A stretch of DNA of 64,000 nucleotides from Limnanthes douglasii subsp. nivea (lineage: Eukaryota > Streptophyta > Magnoliopsida > Brassicales > Limnanthaceae): the NCBI GenBank assembly GCA_036936605.1, contig JAUPFV010000004.1, positions 138,827,473 through 138,891,472 on the forward strand, read 5' to 3'. Positions 1 to 8,629 of this stretch are shown in pieces. The notes beneath the pieces were generated by a model. The model had not been told where the DNA came from and ran no database searches. It saw only the letters and a program-made list of their open reading frames with translations. Numbering within the stretch: the first letter of the stretch is position 1; every line of letters begins with the position of its first letter. The position numbers and the translations under genes were made by a program.

Positions 1-1133
1 GAGAGATGTTCTTTATAAAAAAAATCCTTTAGTAAACCTCTCTTACGATGTTTGGGGATTGAAGAGTTCCAAATAGTTCTCTCTGAATTACATGATGGTG
101 AGGGATCAACACACTGTGGATACAAGGCTCTAACTAGAAGAGTTTTGTTAGCTGGGTATTACTGGCCCTCCATAATGCAAGATGCCAAGGAGTTGGTGAA
201 AAAGTGTGATCCATGCCAAAGATACATCAATGAAATTCATACCTCAACTGTCCGGAGTCAATTTCTGAGCCAATACCTTTTGCTCGGTGGGGGCTGGATT
301 TAGTGGGACCTCTACCCATGGCATCCGGAGGGTGCAGGACTATAATTGTTGCCATTGATTATTTTTCGAAGTGGATCGAAGCAGCCCCATTGGCAGGAAA
401 TACTTCGAAAGCTGTTATAAAATTCATCATGTCTAACATTTGTTGCAGATTTGGGGTTCCACAGAAGATAACTACAGACAATGGGTCACAATTCGACAAC
501 AAGGAGATGGAGAATTTTTGTGCTTCAAGAGGAATCCAACATTGCTTCTCTTCTCCTTTCCACCCACAGGAAAATGGTTAAGTTGAAGTGGCTAACAGAA
601 CCATCTTTTCCGGTCTTAAAAAGAATCTAGAGGGAGCTGCGTGAAAATAGCCAAGTTATCTACGAGAAGTATTATGGGCCTACCGGACCACTCCTGGGGC
701 CGCAACACAAGAGTCTCCCTTTTTCTTAGTGTATGGAATGGATGCCATAGATCCCATAGAGGCTACTCTCCCTTCATTTCGAGTTCATAATTCTTGCGAA
801 CACGCTAACGAAGTGGCAGTCAGAAGTCAGCTTGATTTGATGGAAGAAAGAAGAGTTAAGGCTCACCTCAGAGCCACACACTATCAGGGTTTGATGAGAA
901 GCAGGTTTGCTTCTAAAATCAAGAGGAGGGATTTTGAACCAGGGGATAAAGCATTGAGGAAAGTCTTCCTACATACCAAGGAGAGGCAGTTCGGCAAGTT
1001 AGCTTCTACATACCAAGGACTCTATGTGGTCAATGAAAAGCTTAAGCCTGGGACATACCGGCTCTAAGATAAAGATGGAAGGGTTTTGAATCATCCCTGG
1101 AACATTGAACACCTCCGGTTATATTTAGAATGA
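1..1133 (+). pseudogene. integrase end of pol (element B), broken
   Basis: This is the retroviral-type integrase that joins element cDNA to the chromosome. The HHCC zinc-binding part is recognisable (LHDGEGSTHCG and CDPCQRY), followed by the catalytic core: AIDYFSKW with the first Asp, TTDNG with the second Asp, and VEVAN with the Glu. The frame shifts near 300. A TAA at 579-581 sits where relatives have a Gln codon, TGA and TAG follow at 642-650, and another stop lies at 1065-1067. The family's terminal motif (IEH then LRLYLE) ends at the TGA at 1131-1133. All three catalytic positions remain, but no continuous protein can be made. Confidence 0.85.
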
Positions 1134-1140
1134 AAACTAT

Positions 1141-1204
1141 GTAAATATTTACTTGCTTAAAGTTCATGTAAATATTTACTTGCTTAAAGTTCATGTAAAT
1201 ATTT
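1141..1204 (+). repeat. 27-bp tandem repeat after pol stop
   Basis: A 27-bp unit beginning GTAAATATTTACTTG occurs at 1141-1167 and 1168-1194, with a partial third copy to 1204. Elements C and F have a single copy of this stretch just after the pol stop, so it is a local amplification in B. Confidence 0.8.
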
Positions 1205-1291
1205 GGGGGCATACTCTTTCCTACTTAGGAGGCGCGGGGAGGTTTTAATGAGGTGCTCGGGATTTTTAATAAAATTTGATGCCTTCTTGAA
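1204..1291 (+). promoter_or_regulatory. conserved non-coding block between pol and aORF (element B)
   Basis: The block carries GGGGCATACTCTTTCCTAC, then GGCGCGGGGAGGTTTTAATG, then an AATAAAA-type string followed by TTGATGCCTTCTT. The same succession recurs after pol in A (both copies), C, D, F and G. The AATAAAA string suggests it holds the 3' end or polyadenylation signals of the sense transcript; that role is inferred from position only. Confidence 0.6.
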
Positions 1292-1529
1292 AAATTCGGA
1301 GTGTTTCGATTGATAGTTTCTTCGAAAGTTTTTATCAATGGCGGACCGGATTGAATTGGTAGAGTGATGACTACTTCAAAATTTATCATCGAAGAATTTA
1401 AATACTCTCACTTTAAAATACTTGTAAAATAACTAAGGGTTGTTTGAACATTAGCCATCGAAGTTAAGAAACTATAAAACAATGCGAGAGTTGTGTAAAA
1501 TAAAACTACCCATTAAAATATGTGAAATT

Positions 1530-1622
1530 CCTTGGCCACCCAAGGACTTTGAATTTTCAAACAAAAAGGTTTGCCCGGACAAGGGCCGGACACAATTACA
1601 AAAAATGCCTTGCCATCCAAGG
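1530..1622. other. paired CCTTGG/CCAAGG hairpins beyond the aORF stop (element B)
   Basis: Two short inverted repeats occur at 1530-1545 (CCTTGG-CCAC-CCAAGG) and 1608-1622 (one G lost). Each is followed by GACTTTG. They lie between the aORF stop at 1664 and pol, in the expected 3' untranslated region of the antisense transcript. The pair recurs in A, C and F. Confidence 0.6.
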
Positions 1623-1663
1623 ACTTTGGTTCAGACACAAAAAATTAAAAGATAATTGATACT

Positions 1664-4485
1664 TTAAGACTGAGCTTTCTTAGAGGACTCAGCCTCACTT
1701 GGCTTCTTCTTAGCATCATTGTTTTCTTAATTTGGACTCTCCCCGGTCCGTTCATCTTCATCGGTTGTATCTTCCCAACCACTGGAATAGTTATGCTTGT
1801 CACCGTCAGCCATCATGTGGAATGGGAGGTCCTCATACTCTACAAACCTTTATAAGTCTCCAAGCGTCCTCTTTGATAATTTCTCATAAAAAAGAAAGAC
1901 CATATCTGACTTGACTTTGGCATACCTTTCCTCCTGGGAGTCAATCACCACGTTGGCATAAACATCAATCCTAGCTCGGATTGTTTTATCTTGCTCCTTT
2001 AACAAGTCATCTTTTTCTTGTTCAGCCTTGGACACAGTATCCTCGAGCGAAGTCTTGTCATTAGTTAGGGTCTGAATGACGTTGTCTTTGGCCTTCACCT
2101 CCTCTTTTGAAGAAGAGAGGTTTTTCTCCAGGTCGGATTGCTTCAATTGGAGTTCTTTGACAACTCCCTCCGCAGCGGCCAGTTTGGTGGCCAAATCCTC
2201 TTAACATTTCTTCAACTCCTCAATTTTACTCCTCGATGCCTCAGTATTTTGATTGGTAGTGAGGAGGTCGTTAGACAATTTCTCTTTATCAGAATTGAGT
2301 GTGTTGATGATGGCTGACTGGTTTCACACTTGCTTCTCCAAGGTAAGCACCGACTGGATATTACTCAATAGAGAATGGGTGACAATGTCTCTCTCACCTG
2401 AAACAGAAAAAGATTTACCATTAAAAGTGACGATGTTTGAAGAGCTTGGGGGGAGGTAGGGGCCATCAAAATCATATTTGTCAAGGTCTTCAAAGTAAAG
2501 AATAATCCCTTGAAGCCCACTGATGTCGACTCCATCAATGTTGATGTCCCCTCCGGCACCCTCTCTAGTGTGAAAGTCACTTGGGATTTCTTCTGCTTGA
2601 GTGGGGTCAGTTGGGTCAGTTGGAGGAAGAGACTCTTGAGGCCGGAGAGAAACTTCATCTCCCTTGGAGGTTTTCTTCTTCTTGACCTCCCTATCTTCAC
2701 CTTCTGCTCCCCGTTTTCTGTCTTTCTTGGGAGCCTTTGAGGGTTTTGGAGATCCAACTACTTCCTTGATGCTTTCATGCTCTACCACTTGTAATAAAGC
2801 AACATCGATCTGTCCTTGGTCTTGCCCCTCCTGGTTTGCTGGGGAAGCCTCCTCCACCTCATTTGGGTTGACCTCAACCACACCTTGCTTTGCCTTGCCC
2901 TTCTTGCCCTTGATTTTGCTTGGGGCTTTAGCTCTGCCTGGCAAGGATAGCTTTCCATCCTTTGCATATGTTTTCTTGAGAATTACCTCCGAAGGAGGTG
3001 GATTGGTTAACTCCACAGGTCTCTCCGGCCGGTGGTATTCCAAAGGTGGGATCTGACCAGGTTGCCTCCGATGAAACAGTTGTGGAAGCGATTTCCCCAT
3101 TTCTCAGCAGCCCAAGCATTTAGCTTGGCGCAAGTAGTCAGCCCCTCCTCTAGGTAGTCATTGAACTCCTTCGGCAGCACTACCAAAAAACAAAGGAAGA
3201 GAAGTTAGACAAACAAACTTGTTATAAGTAAAGGTAGAAGTATGTGATGAGATTTTTACCAGCGCTTTGCCATCTGCTGGTAAGCATGCTTGGGTTGACA
3301 CCGACCTTAATCTTCCTCCTGTTCTCCCAGGCGCCACTGATGAACAGGAATTGAGTCTTCCAGTTCTTCTCCGACTCAAGCAGGTCATCCACCGCTTTGT
3401 AATTATCGCCCATGTTAAAATGATAGAAGGGGATGATGTGGTTCTTGCAAAGGCTGGCCACAGCAGCAAACTGCTCCTTCGAAAGAGGGATTCCGGAAAT
3501 CCTGGAGGCCATGATACAGGCCATGAGCGTATACCAAGCATTGGGGCTCAATTGGCTTGGGCAGAGCTTTATAAGATGGAAGTATCTGACGATTTCCGGG
3601 TCTAAGGGAAACCTAAGCCCCCAGTTGAATAGCTCAGTGAAGAAAACTATTTCACTAAGTTTGCAGTCCATCGATGTCTCCGGATTCACCGGTATCCTCA
3701 CTTTAACGTTCTCAGGGATCCCCCACTTCGTCCGGATCCGGCCCAGTTCAGCTGTATGAATAAAATCATAATTGATCTTCTGCATAGCTAGCAGATACTT
3801 TACACTTACTTTGTGGAAGCAAGGTCCCATATTTCCTACAAGGCACTCCGGAAGATCCGGGTGTTTTAAACATAGCTTCTCCTTGCCGTTGTTTTTCTTG
3901 ACAGTAGCAGCCTCACTTGTTTGCTCGGAGACATCGGTCTCAAAAGGGGCTTCCTCGATACTATCCTTCATTACCTCTTCCATTACCATGGAAGGATTAT
4001 TAGTTATTTTTGGGATTATTAGTTATTTTTGGGAGAGAAGAGCTAGTGGTTGGCTCGGTAGGCCCTCCGAATGGTTGGGCATTACTTTCCTCTTGTGGTC
4101 TGGAGTCCGGTTGTGGCACAGATCCGGAGGTTTCTTTTCGAAGGCATGAACTGGTTGCCTCCGAACCAGACAACTTATTCTTGGGGACTTTTATAAGTGC
4201 TTCTGACCCTGTAGTTTTATCTTTGGCCCCAGACTTAGAAGGCGTGGATTTTGTAGATTTAGACTGTGGAGCGACAGCATGCCCTTTCACTAGACGACCT
4301 TTTCGTCAATTTACCAGCTTTTCTGGGGAGATGTCAGCATCTGGTCCCAATGGCGATGAATGGGGAAGGTTTCTTAGTGCTTGTAACTTCATGCTCTGGT
4401 TCAACAACATGCTCAAATTCTTGAACCGATGAGCCTGAAACGATTGGTGAAAGATTGGGCTGAAATAACCTTATGGGTTTAGAAC
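1664..4485 (-). pseudogene. antisense additional ORF (aORF, Transposase_28-like), N-terminus missing (element B)
   Basis: This is the antisense gene carried between pol and the 3' LTR. Exon 1 (about 4485-3260) keeps the LPECLVGNMGPCFHK and ELGRIRTKWGIPENV motifs and the FNWGLRFPLDPE to QLSPNAW region that resembles Pfam Transposase_28. A GT-AG intron lies at 3259-3180. Exon 2 encodes basic tracts, a coiled coil (about 2194-1900) and the acidic C-terminus, ending in TAA at 1664-1666. Relative to F and C it lacks the start codon, about 60 N-terminal residues, the TATA box and the G-box; homology begins at the KPIRLFQ motif, next to a 24-bp repeat. Several stops and frame changes are present. 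Its biochemical function is unknown. Confidence 0.75.
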
Positions 4486-4492
4486 TTCTGGC

Positions 4493-4540
4493 AAAGGCCT
4501 TCGAACATAACCTAAAAAAGGCCTTCGAACATAACCTAAA
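4493..4540 (+). repeat. 24-bp tandem duplication beside the polypurine tract
   Basis: A 24-bp unit beginning AAAGGCCTTCGAACATAACC occurs twice, followed directly by AAAGGGGCTAC, the polypurine tract of the 3' LTR. It marks the edge of the deletion that removed the promoter and start of the aORF in this copy. Confidence 0.85.
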
Positions 4541-4551
4541 AAAGGGGCTAC

Positions 4552-4927
4552 TGATGAGTCCGGTTTTTCTCACCACTCACTGAAGAAACATGACAGGGGT
4601 ATTTCGGACAAAAACCACCCACTGAACCATCCGAACAGGGCTAATGTATTAAAAACTAAATCACTTCATGACTAAGCTAATTGCTTACTTGCTTAATAAC
4701 TAATGGGTATTTGAACTCGACCCGAATTCATAAGTATAACCCGAAAGCCCATGTGGCCCATAATTAAGGGTATAAACACCCAACCACTTTCATTAATGAG
4801 GGTAATGAACATTTAATACAACTAGGCAGCTCAAATCTCTCACTACAAACTACCCAAACATTAAATACCCTTGAAACATTACAAAACTCCTGACAAAATT
4901 ACCCTTAGACAAAAATCATCCACATCA
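4552..4927 (+). repeat. 3' LTR of element B (376 bp)
   Basis: It starts TGATGAGTCCGG right after the polypurine stretch AAAAAAGGGGCTAC and ends CCACATCA. Similar LTRs bound elements C and F. A TATAAAC box lies at 4771-4777, preceded by AATTAAGGG as in the other LTRs. No second LTR is in the window. Confidence 0.85.
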
Positions 4928-5129
4928 TAGATGATCCCTGGGAAGCACCATGTTGGCGGAACCATTAGATGATACTGGAAATTTGAAAATTACGATTGTA
5001 AAATATGTGTGACTTTGACAAAACTATATGAGAAATCAAGATTTGTTTTTTCTTAAAATTAACATATATGTTTTTTCATAGAGTTCAATGATGTTACGAG
5101 GATAAAAAAAATTAATGATTAATCATTAG

Positions 5130-5971
5130 TTCATGACTCAGAAGAGGTTGCATCCAAGATATTTTGGTAATCGAAAGAATAAAGGAATGGAAAGTAAAAT
5201 TAATTAAATTATTTTTAAAAAGGACATCGCTAGAAGATAAGATAAAGGTTTGGGCACTCCTGATAAAAGTAGCCTAATACTCGCCGACACATTATTTTGA
5301 CGAAGTCATACTATACCATTTTTTTATTTTTTGGAGAAATAATAATATGATTTTATTCTTAAATACCTTATATGGGAAGAATATGGAGTTCATTAAGGAT
5401 GCTAATGGATTTCTCTCGTTGTCGATATAAAAATAACTTGTTAAAAGGTATGATTTCAATCAATATTTTTCCAACACAACGTTCTTTATCATTGGGATAT
5501 TAATCTAATATCACCATCTCTTTTGAAAAGAAGAAATAGGAAATTATTTCATAGTTGTGATGAAGTGTATTACAAAATGGATAGAGGTTGAAACCTTTTC
5601 ATATATTTAAACAAATATGTATTGTAGGCATGACATACCCCGAGTAATCATCACGAATAATAAATTATAGTTTCTAAACGAGAAAGTTATTGTTTTTTAT
5701 TGACGGATTAGACTAGACAAAAAATTTAGCTCTATATCATCCTCACACAAATGGTCAAGGAAAGATGAGTAACTAAATCATACTCGAAAATGTTAAAAAG
5801 CGTGATTCGAGATAGTTAAGGTAAATTGACGGAACTACTTGTGCATGGTGTCATTAGCATAAAAAATAACGATTTTTTTACGATGCTTCATATAATAGAG
5901 GTTGTAGCTCCCATAAAGGTAGTGACCCCAAGTCACATTATTGAATTATATTTTGAGAAAATGGTTGTCTA

Positions 5972-6048
<77 letters not shown>

Positions 6049-6150
6049 TCAATAGAAAATAGAAGTGATTAATCATGACAGAGAGTATATCATTATCAAA
6101 GACTCATCCAAAGTTGATATGATTCAAATTCAAGTAGAATATCTTTTGTA
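5130..6150 (+). mobile_element. very old gypsy pol remnant
   Basis: Scattered plus-strand pieces resemble a gypsy integrase: a WDINLISP-like motif near 5490, KWIEVET near 5580, a DIPRVIITNN-like stretch near 5630, HPHTNGQ near 5735 and LENVKKR near 5790. Every frame is interrupted. No LTRs were found. It is more diverged than the neighbouring Tat-like elements and cannot be assigned to a lineage. Confidence 0.5.
5974..6046. repeat. (AT)n microsatellite, 73 bp
   Basis: An uninterrupted run of alternating A and T sits inside the old gypsy remnant. Its length is likely to vary between individuals and to be error-prone in sequencing. Confidence 0.98.
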
Positions 6151-7279
6151 CCGAGGACGCGGTTATAAGGAAGGTATACGATAATTCAAGAGAACATAAT
6201 GCAAAACAATAGGGTATGAACTAAGAAAACCTTGTGAAATGTTATCATAATTCAAACCATGGACTTACAAACTCTCACACATAGAATGAACAAAGCTATC
6301 ACACATTTGGAGTAATGAGCATTTAAAGTTGTACCACATAGAAGTGTGATAGGTTTGTAATGTTTGTTTTTCCTATCCTGGTGGCACGATAATATTTTAT
6401 TAAGGTACACATTTTACCAGTTTATATTTCATATTTATCAAAGGTTTTTTATGTTATTTTTGCTTATAATTAACTACCATGATGATCGTAAAGAAAAAAA
6501 GAAATCATAAATATTATAACAATAAAAAACTATAAGTCGAATATGACACCATAAACATTATAAAAACTGATTAATAATTGAATCTCATATCATAAATGCT
6601 ATAATTGAATAAGACAACTAATTAGCACAATAAACTTCTATGAACTACATAAAAACCATAAATAACAAGAATAATATACTACTACAAGTCCCACTAAATA
6701 TATAAACGTCTAAATTAAAAATAGTCAACTAAGACAACGAGTTATGAAAAAATGTATCTTAAACAAGACCATACATGTCAACATAAAATAAAACATTAAA
6801 AATTTCAAACACAAATGTCTACACAAACTTAGAAATTGGAGTTTGGAAAATAAATAATAAACAAATATTCTAGGTAAAACTGACAATTAGATGTAAACCA
6901 TTACAACTTGAAGGTCTCGTTTACTCTTGATCATGAGAATATTCTATCATATTAGAGCTATAAATAATAGTGATATCATATGAGGTCTATTACCTCCAAT
7001 TTTATTTATTTATTCGGCATGATTAAAACTCACGAGAGAGAAATTGTTTTTCAATTTTGGGAATATACTTCCAGTAACGATTAGGCTTCATGTTTTGTTT
7101 CATCTTTAAAAAACACATAGAAAAGTTATTGATGAATGCCTTTTTTATGTTATATGACTATATTGTGGGTCATCTTCTTAGTATTTTTTGGCACGAGATG
7201 TTTTTCTTTTTTAACCTTGTATTGTATTACTTCAAGGAAGCCAACTCGTTAATGAAGGTATGAAATTTTTATCAAACGT
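6151..7279. other. AT-rich stretch, nothing recognised
   Basis: No open frame of note, no LTR-like ends and no RNA gene could be supported. It is probably eroded repeat DNA. Confidence 0.5.
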
Positions 7280-7752
7280 TTTCTTAGCAACATCTCAAGT
7301 ATTCTTCTCAGAAACTAACGTTTCACATCCACCATAATATCTGGAGTTCTTCAAAGATTTTTCATATCTGTGTTCAACCTCTTCACAACGGAGTCATAAC
7401 ATACAACATCACCATATGAGGATGTATAAAGTGATACCAAAGTGAGATATATAAAGTGAAAGATTATAATTGTAAATCTAAATCTTTAATCGATGTATCT
7501 CAATTAATAGAGTCAAATATACACGTAGATTATTTTATATTTGGATTTGTTTTAGAGTCACATCACTTGAAAACCAAATGTTGGAGAGGTTGGAATGCCA
7601 AACTTCCACAACACTCCTGCAACATATTTTACTTCATGAAATAAAAATCTTTCTTAGTCAATATAACTGATAATAAAAACTTGAGGTAGCACTGATGAAA
7701 ATATTGTCATTGGTTAAAAAAACAAGATTCAAACAGTGAGACCAATGATAAT
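7280..7752 (+). repeat. left part of an old dispersed repeat, interrupted by element A
   Basis: This stretch resembles 27625-28125, with shared strings such as CATCCACCATAATATC, GGATGTATAAAGTGA, TTTAATCGATG and CACTTGAAAA. It stops exactly at the insertion point of element A. The right part of the repeat resumes at about 26320. Its class is unknown; a decayed LTR is plausible. Confidence 0.6.
7748..7752 (+). repeat. target-site duplication ATAAT (left)
   Basis: ATAAT directly precedes the first LTR base at 7753 and is repeated at 25019-25023 after the last LTR base. A perfect 5-bp duplication is typical of gypsy integration. Confidence 0.88.
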
Positions 7753-8191
7753 TGGTGTGGATAAAAGTAGCCTGAGGGTAGGCTAGTAATTTCAAGTAGA
7801 GTTTCAGGGTGGTGTAAGGGTGTTTCAAGGTGGTGAGAGAATTAAGCAGCTTGGCAGCAGTTAATTTTCATTACCAGAAGTTAATGCTGGTGGTTGAGTA
7901 TTTATAGTATGTTATTTGGGCCCTTATGGGCTTTCGGGTCATGTTTAATGGACCCGGGTCATGTTTAAAGACCCATGAGTTTAAAGCAGATGGGCAGGTA
8001 GCTTAGTCAGAAAGTGTTTAGGTTTTTTAGTACTTTAGTCATAGTTCGAACAGCCTTAAGCTCACAGTGTTCGAAGTCATCTGTCCGGTTCAAAAGTCCT
8101 GTCCGATTTAAGTTCTTAGTGTCTGTCCGGTTTACGGAGAGATTTATATTGGTCTGCCCTTCCGGGGAGCATTCCGAATTCGGACTCATCA
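7753..8191 (-). repeat. 3' LTR of element A (439 bp)
   Basis: In plus orientation it starts TGGTGTGG and ends GACTCATCA, so on the element strand it runs TGATGAGTCC to CCACACCA. It differs from the right LTR at 7792 (T/C), 7896 (G/A) and 8175 (C/T), all transitions. Confidence 0.95.
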
Positions 8192-8205
8192 GGAGCCCCT
8201 TTTTT
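8192..8205 (-). other. polypurine tract of element A
   Basis: On the minus strand it reads AAAAAAGGGGCTCC directly before the 3' LTR. B, C and F have matching A-rich then GGGGCTAC strings at the same place. It primes plus-strand DNA synthesis in LTR elements. Confidence 0.85.
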
Positions 8206-8346
8206 AGGTGTTTGAACAAGTGTCCTTGTCAAAGAACTGAAAAACAGTCCGATTTAGGAAGTGGTTTTCAATTCGAAGAGAGTTGGGGACACACCCGGAC
8301 AAACCGAACGTTACGAATTCCAAACGGTTCTTACCAGAGTTAATGG

Positions 8347-8527
8347 GACACGTGTCACCCTCTGATTGGTCACTTTAGCCGTTTTTTCACCTTGAACTTC
8401 GCACCACTTTCTCGAACAAGTTACCTCTTTTAAATGCCATTAATGACATCAGCGCCGTCTTTTAATCATTGCCCAACTTTTCGGATTCTCCTAGGAATCA
8501 ATTCCTTTTTTCACATTTACTATAAAT
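8347..8527 (+). promoter_or_regulatory. promoter of antisense aORF copy 1 (G-box plus TATA)
   Basis: A palindromic GACACGTGTC G-box lies at 8347-8356 and TATAAAT at 8521-8527, 109 bp before the ATG at 8630. The same pair with 160-165 bp spacing is found in C, F and G. Copy 2 of the aORF keeps the TATA box but not the G-box, because the duplicated block begins at 8517. Confidence 0.65.
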
Positions 8528-8629
8528 TCTCATTCACTTTTCACTGTCTCATTATCTCTTTCAAATTTCACTCTGAAATTTTACTCAGAGCTTTATCTCT
8601 CTAGAACTTCAAAACTTCCTTGGCTGTTT

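Larger units (their letters stand above)
1..4927 (+). mobile_element. Element B: Tat/Ogre-like Ty3/gypsy retrotransposon, 5' part outside window
   Basis: The window opens inside the integrase of a plus-strand gypsy element. After the pol stop come a non-coding block, an antisense additional ORF (minus strand) and a 3' LTR ending in CA. The pol-then-antisense-ORF order is shared with elements A, C, F and G here and is known from the Tat/Ogre lineage. gag, protease, RT and the 5' LTR lie before position 1 or are lost. Both reading regions carry stops and frameshifts, so it is inactive. The 5 bases after the LTR are TAGAT, but the left target duplication cannot be seen. Confidence 0.85.

Noticed and set aside
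4551..4575. Hammerhead-ribozyme-like CTGATGAGTCC at the LTR start (also 29516, 34457, 58667 and, on minus, 8192/25018)
   Set aside because: It resembles the first half of the hammerhead core and recalls retrozyme LTRs, but the required GAAA after stem II and the matching stem strand are absent in each copy, and the leading C is outside the LTR.
5974..6046. (AT)n tract as a regulatory or matrix-attachment site
   Set aside because: It is a plain microsatellite inside a dead gypsy remnant with no supporting context.
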